Shown here piece by piece: positions 35,905 to 45,773 of a stretch of DNA of 64,000 nt. The stretch comes from Roseiarcus sp963794155. Its GTDB lineage: Bacteria > Pseudomonadota > Alphaproteobacteria > Rhizobiales > Beijerinckiaceae. The stretch lies in assembly GCA_963794155.1 (NCBI GenBank), contig CAWCCX010000013.1, positions 310,001-374,000 of the forward strand. The letters run 5' to 3'. The notes beneath the pieces were generated by a model, which was not told the DNA's origin, searched no databases, and worked only from the letters and a program-made list of their open reading frames with translations. Both the position numbers and the translations under genes were made by a program. Numbering within the stretch: position 1 is the first letter of the stretch; each line of letters starts with the position of its first letter.

Positions 35905-37459
35905 GGCGCGCCTCCCGGACTTTGCGCAGGGCGTCGTAGCGCTCGACGTTGGACTGCGGCTCGGTGGTCAGCGTCAGAGCCTGGGGCGCCTTTATCGTAG
36001 GCGTGTCCGTTGGCTTCCCGTCGACCAAGCGGTGCAGCAAGTTCAGGATATGGGTCTTCGTCGGGGCGCCGGCCTCCAGCGCCAGTTCGACGGCGGCGAG
36101 CACAGCTTGTTCGTCATGCTGGAGAACCAGGGCCAAAATCTCGACCATCTCGCGGTCGCCGCCTGGCGTCTTAAGCATGCGCTCCTGTAGAGCCCGGAAG
36201 GCCGGCGGCAGTTCGGCGAACGGCGCGCCATTGCGCAGGGCTCCGGGCTTGCGTTGAACGACCGCCAGATAGTGCCGCCAGTCGTAAACCGTTGTGGTGC
36301 TCTTCCGTTCGTGAGAGCGGGCAAAGACACGACGATGCTCGCACACGATCTGCCCCTCGCCGACGACGACGATGCGCTCCGGATACACCCGCACGCTGAC
36401 CGGACGATTGGCGAAGGAGGCGGGCACGCTGTAGCGATTACGGTCCAAATGGATTAGGCACGTCGGCGACACGCGCTTGGCGTATTCGACGAAGCCGTCG
36501 AACGTCCTGGAAAGCGGCATCAAGCGCCCGGCTTCCTCTATCCAGATGTCGGCGATCGCGCCTGGTTGCGAGCCATGCAGCGTCTGGGCCCACAACTCCC
36601 GGCATCGCGCCTCCAGCCAATCATTCAGCGCCGCCAGGGAGGGGAAGTTCGGCGCTGGTTGCCAGAACCGATGGCGGGCGTCCTGGACGTTCTTCTCGAT
36701 CTGCCCCTTCTCCCACCCGGAAGCCGGATTGCAGAACTCGGCCTCGAATAGGAAGTGGCTGACCATGGCTGAGAAGCGCGCGTTGACTTGGCGCTCCTTT
36801 CCCCGGCCGACCTTGTCAACGGCCGTTCGCATGTTGTCGTAGATGCCCCGCCGCGGCACGCCCCCCAGCACGCGGAAGGCGTGGTTATGGGCGTCGAACA
36901 GCATCTCGTGGGTCTGCTGAGGATAGGCGCGGAGTATGAAGGCGCGGCTGTAGGAGAGCTTGAAGTGGGCGACCTGCAACTTGGTCCGCTCGCCGCCGAT
37001 GACCGCCCAGTCTTCCGACCAGTCGAACTGGAACGCTTCGCCAGGCAAAAACGCCAGCGGCACGAACACGCCGCGGCCGCACGTCTTCTGTTCCTGTTGC
37101 CGAGCGGCCTTCCAGTCGCGAGCGAAGGCCGCCACCCGATTGTAGGAGCCGTCATAGCCGAGGGCGGCCAGATCAGCGTGCAGTTGCTTGGTCGTCCGCT
37201 TCTGCTTGCGGGACTTCCCGGACTCCTGCCGCAGCATCTGCGACAGCTTGTCGGCGTAAGGGTCCAGCTTGCTCGGGCGGTCAGGGATGTTGAACTTCGG
37301 TTCAACGGTGTCCGAGCGCAGGTATTTGCGGACTGTGTTCCTCGACAGACCTGTGCGTCGGGATATCTCTCGGATCGAGAAATGATCTCGATAGTGCCAG
37401 CGTCGGATGACGCTCAATAACTCCATGTCGATCACTCCGATGCCCCCCCAAGTGGCCAA
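35894..37459 (-). CDS. istA: IS21 transposase IstA
   Basis: 521 residues. An N-terminal HTH (FSIREISRRTGLSRNTVRKY) is followed by an rve catalytic core with Asp in AFQFDWSEDW, Asp in GIYDNMRTAVDKV and Glu in GWEKGQIEKNVQDARHRFW, the DDE triad. A beta-barrel C-terminal domain follows (RNRYSVPASFANRPVSVRVY). Intact, so the element may be active. Confidence 0.93.
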   Translation of the reverse strand: MATWGGIGVIDMELLSVIRRWHYRDHFSIREISRRTGLSRNTVRKYLRSDTVEPKFNIPDRPSKLDPYADKLSQMLRQESGKSRKQKRTTKQLHADLAALGYDGSYNRVAAFARDWKAARQQEQKTCGRGVFVPLAFLPGEAFQFDWSEDWAVIGGERTKLQVAHFKLSYSRAFILRAYPQQTHEMLFDAHNHAFRVLGGVPRRGIYDNMRTAVDKVGRGKERQVNARFSAMVSHFLFEAEFCNPASGWEKGQIEKNVQDARHRFWQPAPNFPSLAALNDWLEARCRELWAQTLHGSQPGAIADIWIEEAGRLMPLSRTFDGFVEYAKRVSPTCLIHLDRNRYSVPASFANRPVSVRVYPERIVVVGEGQIVCEHRRVFARSHERKSTTTVYDWRHYLAVVQRKPGALRNGAPFAELPPAFRALQERMLKTPGGDREMVEILALVLQHDEQAVLAAVELALEAGAPTKTHILNLLHRLVDGKPTDTPTIKAPQALTLTTEPQSNVERYDALRKVREARHAS

Positions 37460-37538
37460 GGGGGGAAGGTTCGAACATGGGTCAGTTCTCGGTGGAAAAA
37501 CCCGTAGCGCCCGGGTCAGCTCTCAGTGGAAATCAACA

Positions 37539-37740
37539 GACTGATCACCGGCGGCTTCCATGCTCCATCGAGGATCGCCTGATCAGGCCAATAGGAGCGG
37601 AGCCAAATCGAAAACTCCCCGGCCGGCGTCGGTATCCAGTTGGAACTCCTTGTCTTCGCCCGGCGACTTGCTCCCCAGATAAATCGTCAGCGAGCCGTCT
37701 GCGCCGGACTTCAACCGATGACCCGGATCCAAATCATTCG
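37539..37740 (-). pseudogene. C-terminal remnant of a DUF1214 protein
   Basis: Read on the minus strand: SGADGSLTIYLGSKSPGEDK in one frame continues as NWIPTPAGEFSIWLRSYWPD, then QAILDGAWKPPVIS in the next, with one extra base near 37625. This is the highly conserved C-terminal end of DUF1254/DUF1214 proteins. The rest of the gene is missing. It abuts the IS21 end. Confidence 0.7.
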
Positions 37741-38109
37741 CGTCCGAACATGCGGCGCGCGCGCCAAGCGCTCAGCTTTCAAGCGCGCAATTCTGGCCGG
37801 TGAACTGATGTAGCCCCTTGGCATAGCCGGATATCACATTACCATGTTGTGCCAATAGATTGGCGCGATCGCCGAATAGCCAGCCTACAGTTAAATGAGC
37901 GCCCAGAAAAACGGGAAAGGACGCGACGGGGATACGACCAGACGGATGACCTCAGGCGGGCTGTTGAAATATCGAAACGGGTTGCTCATCGCACGGAGCT
38001 TCCACGGCGAGCTGCACCGCGGGTATTTCGTCTGACACCGCCGCCGCGCGGGCTATCCCCGAGGCCATCCATGCACAACATCGCAATGGGACCACTAGGG
38101 GCCACGCCG
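37741..38109. other. Scrambled spacer
   Basis: About 370 bp between two gene fragments. No complete gene, RNA or repeat recognised; probably rearrangement debris next to the IS. Confidence 0.5.
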
Positions 38110-38390
38110 AGCCTGCCGGACGACGTCGTGGCCCGGCTCATCAAGCTCGCCGGCGCGCGCGCCACCCTGGACGGCGTCATCGTCATCTTCGCCCAGAAAT
38201 TCGCCGGCCGGCGGCGCAACCGTGATGACGCGCGGGCGCTTCTCGCGGACTTGCTGACAAAAGCGCAGGTGCGGTCGAAGCCGCGCCTCGCCACCCGCCC
38301 GACGTTCGCCTCCGGGGCGCGCCGGCTCGACGAGAAGACCCGCCGCGGCGCGGTCAAGGTGTTGAGGGGGCCGCGCGACGGGGGCGGACT
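38110..38390 (+). pseudogene. arfB: arfB C-terminal remnant
   Basis: SLPDDVVARLIKLAGARATL, then DGVIVIFAQKFAGRRRNRDD, ARALLADLLTKA, RPTFASGARRLDEKTRRGAV and KVLRG match the second half of ArfB/YaeJ, the ribosome-rescue peptidyl-tRNA hydrolase, including its basic tail that enters the mRNA channel. The GGQ-containing first half is gone, so it cannot hydrolyse peptidyl-tRNA. The reading continues into the next fragment in a different frame. Confidence 0.65.
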
Positions 38391-38392
38391 GA

Positions 38393-39589
38393 TTGCCTCG
38401 AAGCCCGCGACGACGCGCCACAGGCAAGGCGCTGCTGTCGCTCGGCTCACCCTACTTTCCGTTCCCCGACTTCGACGAAAACGCCTGCGCGACCACCTTC
38501 CACACGACTGGGACGACGGGGCGGCCGAAAGGAGTCTTCTTCAGTCATCGCCAGATAGTGCTCCATACCCTCACGGGCCTCGTCGAATACGGCCTCACAC
38601 CCAGCCAAGGCCGGTTCCATCGCGACGACGTCTACATGCCGATGACACCCATGTTCCATGTTCATGCCTGGGGCTGCCCCTACACTGCGACGCTCTCGGG
38701 CGCGAAGCTAGTATTCCCCGGTCGCTACACGCCGGAGATATTCCTCAAGCTGATCGAGACCGAAAAGGTGACGTTCACCCATTGCGTCCCGACCATTCTG
38801 CAAATGCTGCTGACGGCGCCGGGGAGCGAGAATGTGGATCTGTCGCGTCTGAAGATGGTGGTCGGTGGCTCGGCCCTGCCGGCGTCGCTGGCGAGGGCGG
38901 CTTTGGCGCGCGCGATCGATGTCTTCTCCGGTTATGGCCAGTCGGAGTCCGGTCCAATGCTGACCGGCGCGCATCTCAAATCTGAGCATCTTTGCGGAGA
39001 TTTCGAGGAGGAGGTCCGCTACAGAACTTCGGCGGGCATCGCCGCGCCGATGGTCGACCTGCGGGTCGTCGACGAGAACATGGCGGACGTACCGCACGAC
39101 GGCGAATCCTATGGCGAGATCGTCGTGCGCACGCCCTGGCTGACCATGGGTTATCTCAACAACCCCGAAGCGTCCGAGGTGCTGTGGGGCGGCGGCTACA
39201 TGCACACTGGCGACGTGGCCTCAATTGACGGCGACGGTTACCTCCGCATTTCCGATCGTCTCAAGGACATCGTGAAGAGCGGCGGCGAGTGGATCTCTTC
39301 GATCGCTCTGGAAAACATCATTATGGAGAAGAAGGGCGTCCTGCGTGCGGCGGTCCTGGGAATCAAGGACGTCAAATGGGGTGAGAGACCATTTGCGCTG
39401 GTTGTTCTCCATGCCGATCATGTCGGCAAGATTGGCGAGGACGACATCCGCCTCCATGTCGCATCTTATGTCGGAAGGGGCATCATCTCCAAGATCGCAA
39501 TCCCCGAGAATGTCAAGTTCACCGACAATCTTCCGCTGACGTCGGTCGGAAAGGTCGACAAGAAGAAGTTGCGAGCGGACTATTTGTAA
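38393..39589 (+). pseudogene. 5'-truncated long-chain acyl-CoA synthetase
   Basis: About 385 codons of an AMP-forming acyl-CoA ligase. ATP-binding P-loop TGTTGRPKG, then FHVHAWGCPYTATLSGAKLV, GGSALPASLARAAL, FSGYGQSESGP (A5-like), YMHTGDVASIDGDGYLRISD, RLKDIVKSGGEWISSIALEN and the catalytic Lys region PLTSVGKVDKKKL are all present. About 150 N-terminal residues are missing; recognisable homology starts near 38437 (GSPYFPFPDFDEN), right after the arfB fragment. A stable product is possible but adenylation without the N-terminus is unlikely. Confidence 0.78.
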
Positions 39590-39639
39590 GGACCGGGGCA
39601 GTCGGCGGCGCCCCAAGCGCGCCAACGCATGCCAAATCG

Positions 39640-40491
39640 TTATGAGGTCCTTGTTTGATGGGGTTCAGCCGCCGCACGTGGTGCGGGACTGTCCGCGTGG
39701 GCGCGTGTCGCCGTGAGCTTTCCCGGGTCGCCGTAGACAAACCGACGCCAGCCTCGACGGTGGAAGGGTCGCCACTCGCCTTCGGGTTGAGCCAGCCGGT
39801 CAGCGATCGCATAGAGCGTGGCTGGATGAGCGCCAAGGCCAAAATGGCTTGATTCGACCACGATGTTTTCCGCAAGCTCGCGACGCGTTTCGATGCTACA
39901 CTGCCAGGAGACAACTCCATCTGTGCCGCTCCAGATCGACGTCGTCGGCGCCGGCGGCGGAGTCCGCAGCGGCCCGTGAAAATCATGGGAATCGATTCGA
40001 TGGCCGCTTGCGAGCTCGTACAAACGCCAAGCATTCGTCTCCCGCGGATGTCCGGCGAAGGGCGAACCTAGTGTTATGACGAGACGCACCATTTCGGGCG
40101 ACTGTTTGGCCAATTCGCGCGCATAGAGGCCTCCGAGGCTCCAACCGACAACGCTGACCGACCGCCCCTGCTCGGCCCAGAGCTCTCGCAGGGTATTATG
40201 CGCTCTTTCCAAAACCCCCTCTCGCAGCCCAAGGTTGACGCCCTGTCCCCAACCTCTGGGCGAAAACCCCCGTGACCGCAGGAAGCGCCGCAGAATCACG
40301 GTGCTCGTGTCGCCAGCGGCCAAACCGGGAAGCACAAGGATGGGATGCCCGTCGCCGAGCGGAGCCGCCGGCCAGAATGGGCGCAGCGCAATACTTGCGT
40401 AATGTTCCCAAAACGCACGCACCTCGAGCAACTGCAGCAAGACTCCCGGCGCACGGCCGTGCGGAAACGACGATCGTGAGCGGGTGCCCAT
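39640..40491 (-). CDS. Alpha/beta hydrolase (lipase-like)
   Basis: 283 residues. Oxyanion region HPILVLPGLAAGDTST, nucleophile elbow VVGWSLGGLYARELA (GxSxG, Ser), Asp in WSGTDGVVSW and His in ESSHFGLG complete the triad. It resembles bacterial triacylglycerol lipase-like or polyester-related hydrolases. GGGGGGA lies 7 bp before ATG 40491; in-frame ATGs at 40497 and 40506 are alternatives. A normal gene among decayed neighbours. Confidence 0.75.
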   Translation of the reverse strand: MGTRSRSSFPHGRAPGVLLQLLEVRAFWEHYASIALRPFWPAAPLGDGHPILVLPGLAAGDTSTVILRRFLRSRGFSPRGWGQGVNLGLREGVLERAHNTLRELWAEQGRSVSVVGWSLGGLYARELAKQSPEMVRLVITLGSPFAGHPRETNAWRLYELASGHRIDSHDFHGPLRTPPPAPTTSIWSGTDGVVSWQCSIETRRELAENIVVESSHFGLGAHPATLYAIADRLAQPEGEWRPFHRRGWRRFVYGDPGKLTATRAHADSPAPRAAAEPHQTRTS

Positions 40492-40659
40492 TGACATTCC
40501 CCCCATTGCTCTTGTGCCAAAGTGGTCGACTGGATGTTCCAGGTCAAGATGCCTCCGCAAATCTTCGGTGACCGCGTAAATCATCCCGGGAAATGCAATG
40601 TTGTCGAGTGACCTGCGCCACGGCCGGCTAGGTTGGATTGCGGTAGATCCGCAGCGGCG

Positions 40660-41037
40660 AAGCGCGCCAAAGCGGCGATCGGCAAGCTCCGCGACGAAAA
40701 TGAAGATGTCTAGTCCGGCATCAACATCGTCCTGAGGGCGCTGGAAGCGCCGATCCGGCAGATCGCTGAAAATGCTGGCGTAGAGGGTTCGATCGTCGTC
40801 GGCGAGGTTCTCGAGAACAAGTCGCAGACCTACGGCTTCGATGCTCAGACCGAGCAATATGTCGACATGCTTAGCGCCGGCATCCTCGACCCGGCGAAGG
40901 TCGTACGCGTCGCCCTCCAGGACGCTGCGTCAGTCGCCGGTCTCATGATCACCACCGAAGCGATGGTCGCGGAAACGCCCAAGAAGAAAGAGGCTCCTGC
41001 CATGCCGGGGGGCGGGTTGGGCGGGATGGACTATTGA
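40660..41037 (+). pseudogene. groEL: groEL C-terminal fragment
   Basis: About 125 codons matching the end of GroEL. KRAKAAIGKLRDENEDV is followed by an in-frame TAG (40711-40713), then GINIVLRALEAPIRQIAENA, GSIVVGEVLENKSQTYGFDA, QTEQYVDMLSAGILDPAKVV and the GGxGGMDY tail. The TAG stands where relatives have Gln, so it is a CAG-to-TAG change. The apical and most of the equatorial domain are absent. No groES nearby. Confidence 0.85.
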
Positions 41038-41130
41038 TCAACTAAGATATCGACCTCGGGGCCGCCATGCGGCCTCGAGCGGGCACTACGTTTCGTGTGG
41101 GACATCAAAGGTCAACCAGATGACACCCGG

Positions 41131-43896
41131 TTAACGCGCCGCCGGCTGCCGACTCAACTCCTCGAGCAGCGGGCGCAGGGCGTCGAGTTCGGCGCCGAAA
41201 CCGGCCCAATCCCCGGCCTTTAGCCGATCGAATGCCCGATCATAGTCCGCGAGGGCCTGCCGGGCTGGTTCATCCGCCGGGCCCGACGGCGAAGGCCCGG
41301 CAGGAGCCGGCAAGCCCGCGACCGGTGCGGATCCCTTGAACAGTGCGGCCAAGGCCGCGGGGAGCGTTTCCTCCATCACCACACGGTCGCCGTAGGCGGC
41401 TATCACGCGCTTGAGTTCAGGCAGCTGGCCAGACTGCGCGCGGAGATACAGCGGCGATACGTACAAGATGGAGTTCCCGATGGGCACGACCAGCAGAGTC
41501 CCGCGAATGACCCGCGAGCCCATCTGATTCCACAGCGAGATTTGCTGCGAGATCTCCGTGTTCTGATTGATAAGCGCTTCGATCTGAAACGGCCCATAGA
41601 CCTGCCTGTCCTTAGGGAACTCGTAGACGATCAGCTTGCCGTACTCGGGCAGATCGCAGCGTGCGGCCAGCCAGGCGATCATATTCTCTCGCTGGCTCGG
41701 CGTCATGGGCAGCATGAGGAAGAACTCGGTCTGCGGTTCACCGGGCAAGCGCATCATGATGTAGTACGGCGCCATCCTGGTCTCGCCGCCGGCATTCGTC
41801 TCATCGGGGGCGTTTGGCTCGCGAGGAAATTGCCAAAGATCTTCACGATTGTAGAAGACCTCAGGCGCGTCCATGTGATACGCGCGGTACTGTAGAGCCT
41901 GAATGGTGAAAAGCTGCTCGGGGTAACGAATGTGACTTTGCAGATCCGGCGGCATCGCATCCAACGGCTTGAACAGCGAGGGGAAGATTCGGCGATAGGT
42001 TGCGACAATCGGATCGGCGGCGTCCGTCACATAGAAAGTGACCGTCCCGTTGTAGGCGTCGATGACGATCTTCACTGAATTCCGAATATAGTTGATATCG
42101 CCGCTGTCGGGCTCGGTCTTGGCGTAGGGGAACCAGGCGCTGGTGGTGTAGGCGTCTTAAATCCAGTAGAGCCGCCCGTCGCTGATCACCGCGTAAGGGT
42201 CGGGATCGAGTTGCAGAAACGGCGCTATCGTTCGCACACGGTCCACGATGTTTCGATGAAGCATGATCTTGCTCTCGCCGGTGATATAGCCGCTGAGCAG
42301 GATATTCACGTCGCCGAAATGCCAGGCGAAAAGCGATCGCCAGGCGGTCTCGCCGATCGGGATGCCGTCCGCGCCATCGTAACTCGTGTAGGCGTTATCC
42401 TGCCCCTTGGGATAGTCGAACTCAGGCGTCCCGCCCCTGACAATTACGTAGCTGGTCTCGGTTTCTCCGAAATAAACGCGCGACTCGGTTATCGAAGGAC
42501 CGCCAGTGGCCACCGGCGGGATGTCCTTGAGATAAAAGATTGGCAAGCCCTCGGCGGACTTTTGGGTGACCGGGGACATGACCACCCCGGCGCCGTGGGT
42601 GAACAAGAGATGCAGGTTGACCCAGGTTTGGGCGTTGGAGGACAGTAGCGACGGGACTAGCTCGCGCGCCGAGAGCATCACCTGCTGATAGGAACCCCCA
42701 AGATGGTAGCGATCCACGTCGACGTCGAGAAAACGGTAGTAGGTGCGGATCTCCTGTAGTTGCGCGTAGGTGTCCAACAGCGGTCGCCAGTCCCATAGCC
42801 GTATATTGTTGACGGTCCCGCTGTCGTTATGCAGCGACTGAAAGGTGAGATCCTGTTCCGCGGCGAATGGTTTCACCGTGATCCGGCCGAGGTTGTACGC
42901 TTCCCGCGTGAGAGCGATATTCCTCTGAATGTATGGCGTCTCCAGCTGCAGTTCGCTCGGCTTGACATAAAAGCGCTCAAACAGCGCAGGGATTGCCTCG
43001 GCAAATAAGAACGAGCTGCCGAACACCAGGAAAACCACTGCGATTGCGAGGCGGACCATGCGCAGCCGCACGTTGGCCCATGAGCCGATGGCCGCGAAGG
43101 CGGCAAGGATGATGAGCAGCCAGAGCACGGGCAGCGCGACATGAACATCGGTGTAGCCGGCGCCGACGACAACGCCGTTGTCGTTGTAGAGCAGGAGGTA
43201 GCGGTCCAACACATAGGACCAGGCCTTGATCGCGAAATAGAGGCCGAGCAGCGCGGAGCCGTGGGCCATTGCCGTGGGCGAAACGCTCCAGGCGGGAGGA
43301 TCCAGACTGATGTCATCGTGCAGGAAATAAATTGCGCCGGCCATGAGCGCAGCCAGCAGGAGGATCCACAGCAGCAGGTTCTTGATCGCGACGTAGACCG
43401 GTAGCGAGAAGAGGTAGAAGCCGATGTCCTTGTCGAACAGCGGATCGCTCCGGCCGTACGGCGTCTGGTAGATGAAGCGCAGGATCAGGTCCCACCTGCC
43501 GGTCTCGCCCAAAGCGATCAGCAGTCCGAGGATGACCGCAACGGCCGCGGTAAGCAAACGCCACACCGACGGCGAAGGTTGAAGTCCATACGGTCTTGAC
43601 CATGGCCCCGGTGACGCCCGAAAAGTCGCGAAGCCCGGATCGAACGCCACCGGAAGCCGCAGCGGCCGCCTCGACGTGAACCGGAGCGCCGATCTTCCGT
43701 TCGCCCAGAGAAGCAAGGTCGAGACGGCAAAGACGACCACAAAGAGAGCGGCCTTCGTGACGAACGCCGTACAGAAGACGCCGACATACCCGATCGACGA
43801 GAACCATGCCCAATCGACCACGATGCTACTGATGCGTGCGAGCACGAAGAGGAAGACGATGACGGCGACCAGCACGCCAATGCGTCTCAAGAGCAT
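41131..43896 (-). pseudogene. UPF0182 membrane protein interrupted by one nonsense codon
   Basis: From ATG 43896 the frame stays open for 579 codons: about seven N-terminal transmembrane segments, then a large extracytoplasmic domain (GTVNNIRLWDWRPLLDTYAQ, YRFLDVDVDRYHLGGSYQQV, MLSARELVPSLL). It stops at TAA 42157-42159 in the motif DGRLYWI-stop-DAYTT, where relatives have Gln. It continues in the same frame for a further 341 codons (IVIDAYNGTVTFYVTDAADP and the usual C-terminus to 41131). A single CAA-to-TAA change therefore splits an otherwise complete ~920-residue protein. Function of UPF0182 is unknown. Confidence 0.88.
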
Positions 43897-44146
43897 GCTC
43901 CCTAGGCGTCGCGCGGTCCAGGTCAGAGACTGACGGCCGCGGTTTGGGTAAGCGACGGGAATTGCCGCCCAGCGCTAGCCGTTTCAGACGGAAGCCGTCA
44001 TTTGGGCTGGCATTTCGGGTGACCGCCGAACCGATGACGACTTTCGCCTGTTATCGCTTTTCGGGCAAGCTTGCCCAAGGCGCGGGAATGCATCCCTCCC
44101 GCGTCTATCTCAAGCTCACCGCCGACCATGAGAGGCGTATTCTCCA

Positions 44147-44812
44147 TCAGTGCGTCCGCTTTGGATATCCGACCGTCTGACCGAATAGGGGCCGCTGAGT
44201 GTCGCCGAGGCGCAGCCTCCCCGAGAGCGCCCGCCGGTCGCAATTGTGGAGCCAGGCGGCAAGCCCCTGCGAGGCGGCGAACAGATAGACATTGCCTGCG
44301 ATCAGGCCAGCATCCACGAAATGATAGGACTTCGACAAATCCGGATCATGCAGGCCCGGCTCGTCGAAGCCCGACGTATGCTCCAGCTTGCCGATGTCGG
44401 CGACATAGATGAGCCGGACTGGCGCGTTCGCGCCGCCGTCCCCTTGGCGTGCGCCGGGTGCGAATCGGCGAAGGTCGCCCGCGACGACGGGGACCAAGCC
44501 ATGTGAGGCCGGTGCGTAGCGGCACGTTCCCTCTCGCATGGCGACGTAGACGTCCACTTCCTGAGAGTTGCTGGCGGAGGCGGCGGTTCGGCCGGCGACG
44601 CCGAAGGGACCGTTGAGGCGATTGATCCCGCAGGCCGCCCAGAGACAATCGCTCAGCATCTGTGGCGAAAGCGGCGTGTCGCTGAATTCGCGCTCCGTCC
44701 GTCTCAGCCGAAAGGCGTCCGCAGCCGACAAGCCGCCTTCGAGCTTCGGCTCCGGCAACGAGATGGGTTCAAAAGGCGCAGCGCTTTCGTGCACGAATCG
44801 CCTTTGTGGCAT
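44147..44812 (-). CDS. SagB-like nitroreductase-fold dehydrogenase (second copy)
   Basis: 221 residues. After a linker, LSAADAFRLRRTEREFSDTP, then LSPQMLSDCLWAACGINRLN is the nitroreductase-family FMN-binding start, and QEVDVYVAMREGTCRYAPAS the dimer region. The ending GNVYLFAASQGLAAWLHNCD, LFGQTVGYP matches SagB/ThcOx-type proteins. It begins 2 bp after the stop of the paralogue at 44815, so the two were co-translated. No partner peptide gene recognised. Confidence 0.78.
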   Translation of the reverse strand: MPQRRFVHESAAPFEPISLPEPKLEGGLSAADAFRLRRTEREFSDTPLSPQMLSDCLWAACGINRLNGPFGVAGRTAASASNSQEVDVYVAMREGTCRYAPASHGLVPVVAGDLRRFAPGARQGDGGANAPVRLIYVADIGKLEHTSGFDEPGLHDPDLSKSYHFVDAGLIAGNVYLFAASQGLAAWLHNCDRRALSGRLRLGDTQRPLFGQTVGYPKRTH

Positions 44813-44814
44813 TT

Positions 44815-45471
44815 TCAGCCGAGAGGATACCCGACCGTTTGGGCGAAGGTCACGAACTGACCCTCTGGAAGGTTCAGCGCCGCGCCTAGTTTCGCCTGAT
44901 TGGCGGAGCCGCGAAAGACCGTGGCGAGCCCCTCGGAGGCGCAAAACAGATAGACGTTCTGTCCGATAAAGCAGGTGTCCGCCGAGGCGAAAAGGCGTGC
45001 CTCCTCCACACTGACGCCCTTCATGCGCTCGCCATGCGCCACATAGACAAGATCGAGCGGCGCGACGCCGACAAAGTCCTGGGTTCCCGTCTCGGTGCGA
45101 AAATCGTCCTTTGTGTGAGGGACGAGCGCATGCGCTTTCGGCTCGTAGAGCCAGACGCCGTCGGCCATCGCCGCGTAAATGTCGATGACCATGATGTGCC
45201 GCCAGTAGGGCGCCGTGCGGTCGCCGCTCGGCCGGTTCACGCCGTTGGCCGCCCAGAGGAGGTCCGATAGAACCTGCGGCGCGAGCGGACGCTCGGAATA
45301 GGCGCGCGTTGAGCGGCGCAGCTTCAGCGCATCGATCAAAGGCATACCGCCTCAGGAGCGCGGCGCCGGCAAGGGCTTGGCGGCCGCGTTTTCGCCGTGC
45401 GCGACGTTGCTGGCGCTAAGGGTCAGCGTCGCAGCGGTGATTCCGGCCGTGGTTTCGCGTCTGGTCAGCAT
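44815..45471 (-). pseudogene. Tat-type SagB-like nitroreductase with premature stop
   Basis: A twin-arginine signal (MLTRRETTAGITAATLTLSA) runs from ATG 45471 to AKPLPAPRS and meets TGA at 45352-45354. In the same frame GGMPLIDALKLRRSTRAYSE, then LWAANGVNRPSGDR and SADTCFIGQNVYLFCASEGL continues to 44815. Relatives carry the signal and enzyme as one protein, so the TGA is a nonsense mutation. The downstream part has its own ATG at 45345 (176 residues) and might be made without export. Confidence 0.72.
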
Positions 45472-45773
45472 GATTGCATCCCCTCTTTCACGCCACGATC
45501 GCCAAAATCGCCCGTGGCATGACCAGAAAGGTTGGAATGGCGTCGCCATCCTGGCGCGTGGGGCAGCTCCCATCGAAACGCGGCTCGGGCCCGCCCGAAG
45601 ATCCTGACGACACCCACAGGCGCTCTAGCTCGCTTGAAGTGGTCGGCACACTCTTTCCAATCGAGAGCGAGAGCGAGAACGGCCGCGTTCGGCCGGCGGG
45701 TGCCAGGTATTCGCCGCGCGACCGGTATCATCTCGCGGCCCACGCCAGGCAGATTTCGGTCGGAGTCCATCCG
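45472..45773. other. Spacer between SagB-like and DHOD-like loci
   Basis: 302 bp. A 100-codon minus reading exists but shows no protein family features. A GGGGA ribosome site for the Tat ORF lies at its left edge. Confidence 0.45.

Larger units (their letters stand above)
35039..37538. mobile_element. IS21-family insertion sequence
   Basis: 2,500 bp bounded by TG...CA ends. The left end TGTCGATTTCCGCTGAGATT and the complement of the right end, TGTTGATTTCCACTGAGAGC, are related terminal repeats. Each is followed by a second repeat containing GAGAACTGACCC, as is usual for multiple transposase sites in IS21. It carries istA and istB. The flanks (CCCAAA left, GACTGA right) show no target duplication, and the interrupted genes on the two sides are unrelated. 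Confidence 0.85.

Noticed and set aside
27491..37538. Direct repeat of the tRNA-Lys 3' end as an attachment site
   Set aside because: I found no second copy of GGTTCGATTCCCACCGCGCT in the window, so the island's far end cannot be placed this way.
40711..45354. Stop-codon recoding (in-frame TAG, TAA and TGA in groEL, UPF0182 and SagB-like genes)
   Set aside because: All three stops are involved, the neighbours are truncated or frameshifted, and there is no SECIS- or PYLIS-like structure; gene decay is simpler.
45472..45773. Minus-strand open frame downstream of the DHOD-like remnant
   Set aside because: Starts after the remnant's stop, Arg-rich, no domain; judged chance.
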